Positions 22,828 to 35,206 of a stretch of 64,000 bases of DNA are shown here, in pieces. The DNA is taken from the NCBI RefSeq assembly GCF_036884655.1, contig NC_088357.1, positions 12,245,501 to 12,309,500 of the forward strand, in the 5' to 3' direction. Source of the stretch: Musa acuminata AAA Group. Taxonomy: Eukaryota > Streptophyta > Magnoliopsida > Zingiberales > Musaceae. The notes beneath the pieces are model-generated. The model had not been told where the DNA came from, did no database searches, and saw nothing but the letters and a program-made list of their open reading frames with translations. Each line of letters starts with the position of its first letter. Position 1 is the stretch's first letter. Position numbers and translations under genes: made by a program.

Positions 22828-23038
22828 ATGAACTGTTGTGGTCGCCGTTTGTTTGCTTCTATTTTTCTTGATTGCTTCGCTGCAAGGGCAAGTCTCCTGT
22901 CAGCATATGAACTCTGCTCTCTCAATTCCGTCCTTACTCTCGCTTCGTGCCAAAGCCGTCATCTCTGAGTTCACATCCTTGTTTGGCCTCGAAAGCACTC
23001 ATGGGACGTCGAGAACACGACAATATCATGCAAGATAG
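22828..23038 (+). pseudogene. Possible small secreted-peptide gene with a one-base shift
   Basis: An ATG at 22828 (MNCC) is followed after a GG pair by a frame that reads VAVCLLLFFLIASLQGQVSC, a convincing signal peptide with a cleavage-like end. The frame then runs for about 43 more residues to a TAG at 23036-23038, ending ESTHGTSRTRQYHAR. The signal-peptide frame has no ATG of its own before the hydrophobic part; one G fewer near 22839 would join the ATG to it. I do not recognise the mature peptide. It could be a decayed or mis-sequenced peptide-hormone-like gene, or chance. Confidence 0.3.
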
Positions 23039-23154
23039 CAACAGTCACCCAAGTTTCTCGATTATTTCTCCCAGGTTGGTGATGGATCATCTTCCTGCGT
23101 CAACCTGCAACTAAATTGCAAACAAATCGTTGTCTTATTTCTTTTTCTTTTTTT

Positions 23155-23157
<3 letters not shown>

Positions 23158-23226
<69 letters not shown>
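23158..23226. repeat. (TA)n microsatellite
   Basis: About 34 uninterrupted TA units in the spacer downstream of the candidate peptide gene. Confidence 0.95.
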
Positions 23227-23229
<3 letters not shown>

Positions 23230-24136
23230 AAACTCAAATAATAATTTATTACTCTTCTAGATATTTGTTACTGTTAAAATGGACATCAATCGATTGACTT
23301 GATCACTAATTTGAAACATATTAAGTTAACAAATCAAATGATCTTTCAGAAGTATTTGAGCTGACGACTTCTTCAGAGCTTAGTTTTTTTTTTTATCACG
23401 TATTTTCGAATATATTTATAATATATTAATTATTCTCACATCAATAGTGAACTAAAATTTAGGTACTTTTATAAGGATTCGATGAGTGCACTAATTTTAA
23501 TTTTAATTTTAATATTTTGATGGATGATTTATATCAAATAAAATTATCTCATTTGATCAAATCGTGATATTAGATCTCGACTAAAGCTTAATAAGTTCAT
23601 CAAATATAAATATTCTCTTTTAGATATAATGCTTATATAGTATCGTATCATCATATGAAATGAAGCCACGTAATCATTTGGTTAAGTGGACTATCAATGG
23701 CCAATTGGATACCATGTATAAACATAATTGGTTACTTAGAGTCTTAATTATTAGCCACATGTCGAGTTTTATTAAAAATTACAATCCTTTTTTAATCTTG
23801 CTTATATTCATAGAAAAACCACTTTTAATCGAAATTTAGGTCAAAATGTTCGATGCAAATGAAAATAATAGAGAGAAAATGTGTAAAACATGAATGAGGA
23901 TCAAGATTTTACTACATTGTAAGGTTTAAAAGAAAATTCCCCTTTATTTTGTGTATTTCGACAATCATTTGCAGAAAAAATCCCCAGTCACTACATCAGA
24001 AATGCTTTATGGTCTCCCAACCGCAGGCACAAAGCGCCCACAAGAAAAGCTCAAGTCCATACCAATGAATGAAGTGGGACATGCAATGCATGCAATCTCA
24101 TTTCATCTATATTTGACACTGCACAAAGAAAAGCGC
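23227..24136. other. AT-rich spacer, nothing recognised
   Basis: No coding frame longer than 77 codons and no recognisable domain; no clear repeat structure seen. Confidence 0.5.
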
Positions 24137-26579
24137 TCTGTTGATTTTTCTTGCACAACTTCGAGGATAAGGGGAAGAGAATAGTAGATAAAATTAGGAG
24201 TCTTTCCGAGCCAATCCATAGGATTTTTGGATTGATTCAATAGTATCTATTTATATTGACTAAAATATAGGTAAATTATAAGTTTCTTTTAAAGCAATGA
24301 AAAATTCTACCATATCCCAAATGAATCTTTTTATCCTAATCTATTTATTTAAATCTAAATCTTTATTTTTTTCTTTATCTAACCTATATTATTTGAATTA
24401 ATCTTAATACACTTTCTTAATTCAAATAGTTGTAAGTTGAAGTTATCTACAAAATAATTTTGTTTTTTGCGCCAAAGCTGGTCTTCAGTGTTGCATCTAC
24501 TATTTTTACATATTTAATATTTTTTAAAATATTTAGTAGTTGCTTATTTTCACTTTCTTTAGAAGATTCGTTATAAGCTTTTGATACTTGAGACTTCTTA
24601 GCTTGTTGCCATTTTGAATATTCATCATCGGAATTTTCTTTAGAGTTGTTATCTTTATCTTCATTTGGTACTCTTCTTTTTTATAGTCTTTATAACAGGT
24701 TTACTAACGGTAGATGAAATATAATCCGAAATTTTTTGCTTCTTGTATTGTGGCTTCCCATCGCTCTCATCAAAACTTTTATCAACTTTAGTCTTATTTT
24801 GAGATATCTTCCTAGCAATTTAAATTTTATAAAATTTATCATATGAGATAATTTATATAGACCAACAAAAATTCAGATAATCATAGCCTTTGTACTAGCA
24901 TGTAAAGAGAAATCCGAAAACAATAAAGGAAACATTTTATTTTTTGTCATTCTCACGGTTGCTATTAATTTTTCAAATGTTTTTTTTTTATCATAAATCA
25001 AGTATTTTGCATCATTAAAAATAGTATAATATCCTTTTCTCATAAGTTATCCTATATTGATAAGATTTTATTTTAAATTAAGAATAAATATTACATCATC
25101 AATATTTTTTTTATCAAATTTAGTGTTCACAATAATTATTTCTTTTTCTTCTACTTGAATTGTATTGTCATTTCCCATCTTGTACTATAGATTTGAATGA
25201 ATCACCTAGCATTTGGAATAAATTTTTATCCCCTATGATACGATTACTGCATCCACTATTTAAAAACCAAATAGATCTAGAATATTCTTTATTAGATACT
25301 ATAAAAAAATATTTTTATCTCATTTTTCATTATTATTTTTCTTATGATATTTTGTTTAATTTTAATTCTAACAATCTTTTTCAAGATGATCATAGTAAGA
25401 GTAGAGAGAAACATTTGGATTTTTAGTTTTGTACCAACAATTTTTTTTAAAATGTCTAATATTTTTGTAACAAAAATATTGATGAGTTTCTTTATTACCT
25501 TCATTTTCGGTCATGACCTCTGCTATTTTGATCTCTCCCATTCGATTTCTGAATTTTTCTTTTAATCCTTCTTTTGACCTATTTTGATTATGTTATGAAG
25601 TTTCTTTTGAAGATCTATTTACCTTTGTTTATGAACTAAAAGGGAGCCCATTAATTTATCAATAGATAATATATTTGTATCTTTAGCTTCTTCGGTAGAA
25701 ATCATATCAAATTTTGGAGATAAACTCCGTAAAACCTTTTTTTACTATAGTTTGATTTGTTAGATTTTCATCATAAGATCTTATCGGTTCACAAGAAAAG
25801 ATACTTTGGAAAAGAAATCAATAATAGATTCATAATCTTTCACCATAAGAGCTTCGAATTCAAACTAAAAAATTTGAAGTTTTAAAATTTTTTACTTTAT
25901 CTGTGCCTCTAAATATATTTTTTAATATTTTTTTAAGTTTCTATTAATATTGATGCCATCATGAAAAATACAGAATCATCTATTGATTGTTGTAGCATGT
26001 AGAGGGCTCGTATATCTTTTTGTATATTCTCATTCATCTGATTTTTTTTTTATCTTTAGTAATATTGGGATCTTGTAAATTATACTTAACATTATCATTT
26101 TTTATCAAATTTCATAATTCTTATGAAATAAATAGGGTTTTCATATTAATAGTTCAAAATTGATAATTACCTTTAAAGATAGGAAGAAGTAAATTAAGAA
26201 CAAACTCCGATGCTTGCCATATTCTTTTTTTTAATCGATATACTCCTATTGATCTTCTTTGGCTCTAATATCATACTATTGATCTTATTTGAAACCATAT
26301 TGTTGGCTCTGATACTACACTTTTGGCTTTTCTACAAAATTTCAAGAAGAAGAGGAAGAGAATAATAGAAAAAACTAAAAGTACTTCAAATCTATGGTGT
26401 TTTTTAATTGATCCAAGGTACCTATTTATATTGACTAAAAGATAAAACATTAGTTTTTTAAAATAATAAAAAAATCTATCATATCTCAAATAAATCTTTT
26501 CATCATAATCTATTTATTTTAAATCTAAATCTTAATTTTTAATTTTATTTAATTTTAATTATTTGAATTAATCTTAACA
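24137..26579 (-). mobile_element. Decayed minus-strand Ty1/copia relic
   Basis: Two direct repeats of about 265 bp, 24137-24409 and 26318-26579, share GAAGAGAATA-TAGA, CTATTTATATTGACTAAAA, TTTTATC-style tracts and end in GAATTAATCTTAA. Just inside the right repeat, GGCTCTGATACTA (26305-26317) is the reverse complement of a mutated initiator-Met primer site, so the element reads leftward and the right repeat is its 5' LTR. On the minus strand between them, a degraded gag zinc knuckle (C-x4-H-x4-C, about 25430-25475) and a protease signature (WFLNSGCSNR, about 25235-25270) can be read, with many stops and shifts. No integrase or RT was seen; the element was short or lost them. Confidence 0.75.
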
Positions 26580-27171
26580 TCATATGGGAGGAGGTTTGCC
26601 TTCATGTAGTGGCATTAAAAAACCGGTGAAATAGTACTATCAAGGAGAGGAATCATTGGAGAGACTAACAAATGTGGGATGCAGAGAGAGAAATTGATGG
26701 TGACCTCATTGAAGCAGCTTAAACGTAGCACAGTGGATCACATCCAAAGGTCATCAGTGTTTGGCTGCAATTCTTGGTGTTGTACCTACTAATTTTTATT
26801 CCCTATAATTTTTTAGTAGGGTTTGGAATGGGGTGGGTTGGTCTGAGTCCAAAACCCTAAAAATTGGGAACTAGAATGGGGTTTATTTTAAGTCTTCATT
26901 TAATTGGATTGAGCATGGACCAAGAAAACAACAGATCGGTCCAATCATATTAATCTGATCATTACTCAATATGACCCATGTCCAATTTATGATTGAAACC
27001 CATTACAGTTGAACTGATGAGCTTCTCATATGGGAAGACTGATCCATTCAATTGATTTAATGAAAAATTATTTCCTTTTTTTAGCTGAAATCTTAAGCAG
27101 TTCTACAAAAAAAAAGAATTATCCCTAATCAACCTAACAAGTGGTGGACTGACCCAAGTCAAAGGTTTTTC

Positions 27172-27203
<32 letters not shown>

Positions 27204-27826
27204 TATATTATCTAATTATGAACATAAAATATTTATAATAAAATTATATATATATAAATTGTTAACCACTAGTTTTAAGTATCTTCTCAGCGGCAATCTA
27301 AGCATATATGTTCTATCTATTCCGACATAATGGAGTTTATAAATAATGATCATAACCCACTTATACTTCCAAATACAAGAAAAACTTAAACAATATGAAC
27401 AAACTATATCTTCTTCGCCTAATGTTGATTATGATAGTTTTAACTTCGTTATCGAATGCAAATATCAAACTCTCAATTTTAAAAGATGAAGTTTATCATG
27501 TTTACATTTTTTTTAAATAAGATAAGTGACGAAAGCAACTCAAGACCCTAAAAAAAAAACAACAATTTTTTTACCAACTAAACTATCTAACACATTGAAA
27601 AAGTTATTATGTTTAAACTTATTGAATGTTATTATAACATGATTGAATGCAATACAAAAAAACAATGGATCAGTGTAGCCCCACCTTTCAGGTTTCATAA
27701 TCATCAGATTTATTATGATTTAGTCATGGTAGTTGGTGAAAACATAATTTATACTACTTTAATCATATATCCATGTATAAAGTTCAACTTAGTAGGTCAA
27801 ATGAAGTGCAAATAAAAGATGATCAT

Positions 27827-27899
<73 letters not shown>

Positions 27900-28160
27900 G
27901 TGTGTGTTTCTGATACGGATTATTTTGACGCATATATTGAATTCGGATTCACAAAGTATGATTTGTGGTTCCCTTTCTTTCTATTGCTAACTACGCTGCA
28001 ATCCATGTGAACCACCCGACATCAAATCCAACAATAACTTCCCTTCAGGATCTAATCGTCGTCATCTTCAACCCAACTACTACGTCATTATGTCCTACCA
28101 ATATCTTTCTCGAAAGCCAAATACCAGAATATTATTGCCCCATTGATTGCTCCTCTACAC

Positions 28161-28200
<40 letters not shown>

Positions 28201-28211
28201 CTCTCTCTCTG
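26580..28211. other. AT-rich spacer and VQ gene upstream region
   Basis: Contains (ATT)n(AT)n at 27173-27210, a long (TA)n at 27829-27898, and a (CT)n tract at 28163-28210 directly before the TATA box of the VQ gene. No other gene is visible. Confidence 0.6.
27829..27898. repeat. (TA)n microsatellite
   Basis: About 34 TA units, ending in ACGTGTGTGT. Confidence 0.95.
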
Positions 28212-28219
28212 TATATATA
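28212..28219 (+). promoter_or_regulatory. TATA box of the VQ-motif gene, after a CT tract
   Basis: TATATATA follows a (CT)n tract at 28163-28210 and lies 168 bases before the ATG at 28387. CT/GA tracts next to a TATA box are common in plant core promoters. Confidence 0.6.
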
Positions 28220-28386
28220 GGTGTGTGCACGAATCTTTATTGGATGCACAGTAACCACGCCCTGCTCTGATAACATTTCTTTATCCTCCCTCCGTCTCTT
28301 CCCAGAAACCGCATACCCTCCTCTCCCAAAACCACGACTCTGCACCATAAAAATCTCCTCCGCTTCATCCTTCGGAGTTCCTGGCG

Positions 28387-28725
28387 ATGGAGAGACTGGG
28401 CGTCCACCCCAAGTGCCTCAAGCGGTCCAAGGCGGCCAAGAAGACCCCGATCAAGGTGGTGTACATCTCGGACCCCATGAGGGTGACCGCCACCGCAGCC
28501 ACCTTCCGCTCCCTCGTTCAGAGGCTCACCGGCCGGGACTCGGTGCTCGAAACGACGGATGACTCCTCGACAGCGTCTGCATCTCCCTCGGCGGCGAGCT
28601 CGACCCCGTCGAATCATGGCGTCAGCTGCAACGTGGAGCAGGAGAACAGCTTGGTGGCTCCGATCGAAGCGTTTGATGAGGCGTTTGTTGCACGAATGCT
28701 GGAGAGCTTTTCTGGATTCATGTAG
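28387..28725 (+). CDS. VQ-motif protein, SIB1-like
   Basis: One exon of 112 residues. The VQ signature FRSLVQRLTG is at 40-49, matching FxxxVQxxTG. It is preceded by a lysine-rich N-terminus and KKTPIKVVYISDP (18-30), a block typical of the sigma-factor-binding SIB1/SIB2 branch. A serine/threonine-rich middle (58-80) and a short acidic, hydrophobic C-terminus end in FSGFM. VQ proteins bind WRKY transcription factors and tune defence and stress responses; SIB1-type members also go to plastids and bind sigma factor SIG1. That role is inferred from the family. Small size and lack of introns fit the family. Coding GC is high compared with the flanks, and the frame is intact. Confidence 0.9.
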   Translation: MERLGVHPKCLKRSKAAKKTPIKVVYISDPMRVTATAATFRSLVQRLTGRDSVLETTDDSSTASASPSAASSTPSNHGVSCNVEQENSLVAPIEAFDEAFVARMLESFSGFM

Positions 28726-30290
28726 CCGACGCTGTACTAGCTCCAATCCTCAAGTAAGAGGACGTTGGGAGTTTAACAAGTGTGACTCCATCATGGTGGT
28801 GTTCTCCCAAGGATTCTGTATATATTCCTCCTTTGGTAGTATTACTGTTCTTTCCATTGCACTTGCAAGTAAACTCTTATTTGAGTGTGATCTTCTTATG
28901 AAAAGATCAAACATGCTTGGCCATGGGTTATTGGAAGGCATTGGGATGATAGAAATATAGGAGATGTATATAAGATTTTATGTGTAGTGGTGAATGAAGT
29001 GGAGTAGCATCTCATGGAATTCCTTCATAAACAATTCTTTTACCCATATATTATGCATCCTGGCCACATAAATTATATATCTTCCAAATAAAAGTTGGGA
29101 TTTATGAAAAGGAAGTGATTTTTCTTACAAAAATGAACAACATTTTTGCACAAGACCTCTACTTAATTACCTTCTCACTACATCCCTAGTAACTAAAAAT
29201 TCCTTTTATACAATAAAATTCTTGTAGGTAACAAAACATATAACACTAGTATTCTCTATCAGTATTTGGGACACCATCTATTAATATATGTTAAGTCTTC
29301 TCAATATTGATATTCTCCTTATTTAAGAAAAAATAAAACATCTTTTTTTTTTTTTTCTAATTTCTTATGTTTCCATTAATCTTCTCCTGATCTATACATG
29401 TTTAATTAAAACCAGTGTTATAAGGTTGAGTTAATGCTCATTGATGTTCCGTTCTTTTGCTTTGCTGTCCACTATTCATAAAACACTTATGGTAGTTCAC
29501 TTGCTTTCATAATTGATAGGTTAGATAGATAAGATGATGCTATCAACCACGTAGCCAAGTGAGCTATCATAGTTAAGGCAATTGTGTTCTTTTATCAACC
29601 AGGTAGCCAAGTCAGCTATCATGAACTTTCTTATGGGTGTCCATACACTTAGTATAGTTTTAGGTAGTTAATTGTGTTAATTTAACTGTATTCATATTAT
29701 TGTTATTATACAGAATAATTTTAATATCAAATCTAAAGCCAAATAATCATATATCGAATGTCACTACCTTTCAATGCTATTCAGAATATCATTCATAGTT
29801 TGATCCATAAAACATAGCAATATCAATCTCCTCTCTTTTTATCTCTTAAAGAACCATCATGAGTGATGAAATAGAAATTAGGGAGAGATGAGAATAGATA
29901 TATTATGTTATACGGTGTATTAAGTCTTTAGGATATCCTATATATTATAGGCAAGAGAGGTCATATCCTAAAAAATCCTATGACTTTCTTTTTATTGGTT
30001 AATAACCATAATCAAAATCTACTCATATTTCTAATATATCTTATCTAATATTTTTTCACTTACTCATTAATTTATAAGATATAAAATAATTAAAATCAAA
30101 GTAAATAAATCCAAAGTTTATTTAAAAATAATTTTATCAATTCAATTTTAGAAAAATTAAAAAATATTTTATGCATGGTCATGAATTTTAAAATAAGTCA
30201 ACAAGTCAAATAAATATAATAATATTTTATTAAATCTGACTACCAATACAAGTCATAATGGTTATATGTCATCAATATCATACTCTCTTC
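28726..30290. other. VQ 3' region and AT-rich spacer
   Basis: The first 300 bases are probably 3' untranslated sequence. An imperfect 30-base direct repeat (TATCAACCACGTAGCCAAGT and its near copy) lies at 29540-29622. From about 29690 to 30110 the sequence resembles 38395-38870 (listed separately). No gene is seen. Confidence 0.5.
29690..30110 (+). repeat. Old LTR-like repeat, copy 1 (partner at 38395-38870)
   Basis: Shares the ordered blocks ATTATA-A-ATAA-TTTAATA, AAATAATCATATATC, TTGAT-CATAAAACA, AACATCAATCT-like, TTAGGATATC-TATATAT, ATAATCA-AATCTA and AATATATCT with 38395-38870. Similarity is patchy and both copies are AT-rich. They may be the ends of an old element into which the elements at 30291-37583 inserted. 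Confidence 0.45.
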
Positions 30291-31349
30291 TGTTAAGACC
30301 ATTTCGGTACTAAGAGGGGGTGAATTAGTGCTTTCGTAAAAATTACGACGAATCAAAAATATCGTTCAATCAAACCCGTATCAAAAAGATGTTTAACTTA
30401 CAACATGCATAAAAATAGTGAGCAACTAAATTAGTAAGCAATATGAATAAAAAGTATAAATAGAAATGCAAACCGATTTTATAGTGGTTCGGTTGCCCCG
30501 ACCTACGTCCACTCCTGATTCTTCTTCCGTCAAGGCCATCGACATTCATTATTGATTTTCTTTCGATAAGATCAACTACCCTCTTACAACTCTTTCTCCT
30601 TTTCACAGGCTCAGGAGAGAACCTTTACACTTCTCTTTCACACTTAGACCTCACTCAGATACTCTAAATTTTAAAAGAGATTATAATACTTTTTCACTCA
30701 AGTATTATTTTCTCTTTCTACTCAATTTATTGCTGCCTCAAGTAGAAAAGAGTGGGGTATTTATAGACCCCAAATGACTTCAAAAGTGGAGCAAAAATAT
30801 ATCACATCCTCGATTTCAGTGGTATTGGCGGTCCCACCGTTAGTATTGGGTGGCACTACCACTTGCACCCTTGACAACTGGTGGTACTATTGTCCAATCT
30901 GGGTGATACTACTGCTTGCCAAACTGACATTGGGTGGTATCACTGCTTGATACAATTTGAGAGATTGTATCTTGGTGGTACCACCACTTGTTCTGGCGGT
31001 GCCACCACTTGACCCATCTATGGGTCACTGAATCAGCCTCCCAATGGGCCCAACTCAACCCCAAATCAGGTCTAATAAGCCCCTAATTGAGTTAGCCTAG
31101 TTACACCTGAAACTAACTTAATTATACCTAGACTACTTTGATCTAGACACACATGATTAGAAGCATGAATCCTATGTTGTCCGATATATCATTGATTCAT
31201 ATGATCCTTCGACACATCGTCATCGCCTTGGCGTATTGCCCAATCAGCATATTGACCTTCTGTAACATCCGATCTCCTTTAGTGTAATGTCTGATCTTTT
31301 GGCCCAATGCTTGAACTTATGTCACGAAGTCCTTCCGGCATGTCGACCA
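30291..31349 (-). repeat. Minus-strand LTR, truncated (solo)
   Basis: Starts TGTTAAGACC and contains AGAGGGGGTGAATTAGTG, the reverse complement of the TAATTCACCCCC...CTCTT ending seen at 35153-35206 and 58812-58857. Farther right are the GGTATTTATAGACCCC promoter motif and GGTGGTACCACC-like palindromes of the same LTR family. It stops at 31349 without its other terminus, directly against a plus-strand LTR of the same family. Confidence 0.75.
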
Positions 31350-32402
31350 TGTTAAATCTCGAATTTTGATGATGAAACAATTTGATGTGTTAATGATCTA
31401 ATTTGCATTTTGAGTGATGCAGGACTAGCTTCGATTAGAAAAGATAATTAAAGCAAGAAGAATCATGTTGGGCTAGAGTAGAACATGTCAGAAGATTGTA
31501 CGTCGAGCCGAAGGATCGGTCGACGTATCGACAGAAGGCCTCAGGACATGGGATTGCGCATCGAGCCAAGAAGAGCGAAAATTATGCCAAGGAAATCAGA
31601 GTTACGGAGGTCAATTGGCCGATTGGGCAATAGGCTGCAAGAGAGGATGATGCGCCGAAGAATTGGATGAGGCATCGATGAATCAATGACATGCCAAACA
31701 ACATTTGATTAGCTTTGTAATAGTTGTCAAGATCGAAGTAGATATTAGGCGTAATTGGGTTGGAATTGGGCCAACTCAATTAGGGGCCAATTGGGCTCAA
31801 GTTTAAGCTATGTTGGGCTAAGTGAAAAGGTCCAAACAGTGACCCAATATGTGAAACTGTCATGGAACAATCTGTGAGACTATGTCAAGCGGTGGTATCG
31901 CTAGTCTGGGCGGTAACCACCGCCCAGACACAGTCTTTGAGAGACTATCAAATGATGGTACCACCAATCTGGGCGGTGGTACTGCCTAGATACAATCTTC
32001 TAGGCGGTACCCTTCTAGGCGGTGGTACTGCCCAGTGCAGGCGGTGGTAGCACTCGTACCCCTAAATCTTGGGGATTTGAATTTTGACTCCAAGTTTTGA
32101 AGCCATTTGGAGTCTATAAATACCTCAGCTATTCTTATAAGGAGTAGCAAGAAAGTGAGCAAAACTCTATAATTCTAAAGTTGTAAACCTTATTAGAAAG
32201 TTGAGTTCCCTCGTTCTAAAACTTAGAGAGAATTCTAAGAGAGGTGTATGACGGATACCTTGTAAAAGAGGATTGTAAAAGGTTATCTCCTAAACTTGTA
32301 AATTAGATTACTACAAAGGTAATTCTCAAACCTTTTCTCTCAATTTATTAATAGATCTTGCCTCTTATGTGTAGTTCTCTCTTCATTTATGTGTTTAGTC
32401 TC

Positions 32403-33510
32403 ATGGCCTCTAGAAGATCCTCTAGGGACAAAGGGAATAGGAGATTAGATGAAAATTATGACTTCTTACTTTTTAATTCTAATCAACATACCCTAAAATT
32501 TCCATCAATAGAGTCTAGACATATTCATAAGGGTAAATATGTTGATTTAGATGAATTAAGTGATTTGGAACCTATTCAATGGTTTGCTAATCTAGACATT
32601 CTCCCAATCCTTCAAATGAATGAACCTATCTACCCCAGACTTGTTAGACTATTTTACAATAATTTACATGTAGATGAAGATGAAAGGGTATTTACCTATC
32701 TATTAGGAAATCATATACCTATTACAGATAGAACCATTTGCAACATCATAAGAATTCCAGTAAAAGAAAGATAGTGTTATTTTAGAGGACAATGGGATAA
32801 TAAAACAGTTGGGACTACTTACAATGATACCTTAGGAACAATTTTTGGCAATCCTAACTTAACGATTCTTCCAAAAAGCTACGAACATTTACTACCTTTA
32901 AGCACCAAAATACTTCATCACATCTTGATAAGTATCATTCTCCCGAAGCAATATTATCATGATGAAATAAGCCAAATGGAACTAGGTACCATGTATTGGA
33001 TTATGAAGAGATATAATAATTGTTTTGGTTACCTAATCCAACAAAACATGATAGAACTATCAAAAAAGGACATGATGCTTCCATATGGTGGCTTAATCAT
33101 AAGACTAATCCATGCCTATGATATTGCCATTTCACCTGACGATGAAGTTATAAAACTAGACAAATTTAGTATCATAAATAGAAATCTACTTTGACAGATG
33201 AGATATACATTTAGAAATGGTATATGGACTAGACTACCTAGATGACTGATCCCCTCCAAACCGAACTAGAACCTGAAATACCAATTTTTAGGGGTAATCT
33301 ATCTCCTCCAACTGGTCCCTTTGAGGAATCACCTCCAGTAGAGCAAGCACCTCCCTCATCTATCGACGACATAGGAACTCGGATGGATCGATTTGAACCA
33401 TGGCAAGATCGACTTGAACAACGCTAAGACCAAATTTTGACTGAGCTGTAGCATATTCATCAACAACTCAATACTCTGTTTAGACATTTTGACTGGCCAC
33501 CATCTAAATA
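32403..33510 (+). pseudogene. Env-like / putative plant transposon-domain ORF, broken
   Basis: The frame starts at the ATG of 32403 (MASRRSSRDKG) and resembles the 3' env-like ORF of plant retroelements, with PIYPRLVRLFYNNL as the most typical segment. It is interrupted by TAG at 32772-32774 and TGA at 33192-33194, and a frame change occurs before 33242. A proline-rich stretch (LSPPTGPFEESPPVEQ) and a short helical tail (RMDRFEPWQDRLEQR) follow, as usual in this class. Its role in the family is unknown. This copy cannot make a full product. Confidence 0.65.
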
Positions 33511-33978
33511 ATTAATTGTGACTTTTTGCTGATGACAAAGGGGGAGAAATGGATGAAATTCGCTTTTTTTATTCTGCTTACTTTGATGTTGTAATCCTAT
33601 GTTGTTTACCTTAATGTTGTAAACTCAAAATGTTACTTTGATGATTACAATTCTATGCTTTGATTTCCATGTTATCTCTTCAAATGATTAGTATGATATC
33701 ATGCTTACCTAGATGCTGAAAATTTCTTTCGATATCATGCTCACTTTGATGCTAAAAATTTCTATGATTTTGACTCAAAAATGGATGTCATGTCTTGACA
33801 TCATTTCTATCGATGAATCATGATATGCATGATGATAATAAGTCTAAATTATCAATTTGATGCTTGAATTCAAAAACGTTGAATTCAAGAGTACATTTTC
33901 TCAATTATGGCATATAGATAGGAGGAGTTAAGATTAACTCCATCACCAATTGGTTATCATCATAAAAAAGGAGAAGAT

Positions 33979-35206
33979 TGTTAAATCTCAGATTTTGATG
34001 ATGAAATCAATTGATCAATTATTTGATCTAATCCATGTGTTGAGATAAGCGTGCAGGATTAACTACGATAGTAGTAATGTATAAAGCAGATGATGGGCCA
34101 GAGTCAAAGACTCGGACGATATATCGGGCGCTCACCGAGAGTTCATCGAGAGATCATCGGAAGCACGTTGGAAGACTCGTCGAAAGCTTGTCGAAAGATT
34201 GCCAGAAGACTAGCCGAAAGTTGGTTGGGAGTTTGCCGAAAGCTCACCAGAAGACTCGCCAAAAAGTTCGTCGGAAGATCGCTGAGTGAAAAATCGACGT
34301 ATCAGACCATGGTTGCCTTAAATCGTAGTTAGAACAAGTTGATTTGGGAGGTAATCCCATCAACTCTATTAGGGGCCAATTGGGCTAGGAGTTAGGTCGG
34401 TTTATGCCAGAGTCAAGGCCCAACCAAGATGTTGAATTCCTGGCCGACGATGGCACCGCCTAGAAAATAGCACCCCAGATAGTCTAGACAGTGGTACCGC
34501 CTAGACTGAGTGGTGGTACCGCCGGTAGTTATTGCTGCCAGCGGTGGTACCACCTAGTGTCAGGAGTCAAGTGGTGGTACCGCCCAATAATGGCGGTGGT
34601 ACCGCTAGTACCCCAAAAATCCAAGATGAGACACTTTTTGGCTCCATTTTTGAAAGTCATTGGAGCCTATATATACCCCACCCTTTTCAGCATGAAAAGG
34701 CACTAAAGTGTGATTATAATCTTGAGTTATTGGGTATAAAAGTATTGTAAACAAGTGCTAGAGTCCTCCTCCCTTTCTAAGTTTTTGAGATCATTCAAGA
34801 GAGGTGTGGGACTTGTAAGGGTTATCTCCTAAACCTGACGAAAGGAGAAAGAGGTATAAAAGGTGATTGATCTTCACCGATTGAAGGAAGGCCTTTAGTG
34901 AACACTGATGACCTCAATGGAGGAGGGATCCGAAAGTGGATGTAGGTCATATTGACCAAACCACTCTAAATTCTGGTTTGCATTTTGTTTTAAGCAATTT
35001 ACTTTAATTGCAAATCATCTCATAGCAAACTGCTTCTCCTCCTCATCTTGCTTTCACTACACTTTCACTCTCTTACGTTTTAAGTTACTATTTTTCGGAA
35101 TCGATTTCCATTGAACATACGAAATCTTTTACGAAATTGAAGAATTTTTTGCTGTACTAATTCACCCCCCCCCCCCCCCCTCTTGGTGACGCTCTTAATC
35201 CTAATA
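33979..35206 (+). repeat. 3' LTR of the env-like element
   Basis: Complete LTR of 1,228 bp. It carries several GGTGGTACC-type palindromes at 34440-34610, a CTATATATACCCCACCC promoter motif near 34668, and a poly-C tract at 35164-35180. Confidence 0.75.

Larger units (their letters stand above)
31350..35206 (+). mobile_element. LTR element with env-like ORF, internally reduced
   Basis: A left LTR begins TGTTAAATCTCGAATTTTGA at 31350 and can be followed to about 32303. A complete right LTR runs 33979-35206 (1,228 bp), starting TGTTAAATCTCAGATTTTGA and ending in a poly-C stretch, CTCTT and CCTAATA. A purine tract AAAAAAGGAGAAGAT precedes the right LTR. No gag-pol survives between them; only an env-like region (32403-33510) is seen. 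The gene order and the LTR style suggest a Sirevirus-like copia lineage, but with no polymerase left this is inference. Confidence 0.7.

Noticed and set aside
28088..28348. Minus-strand frame with an RERERER run
   Set aside because: It is produced by the (CT)n tract of the VQ promoter.
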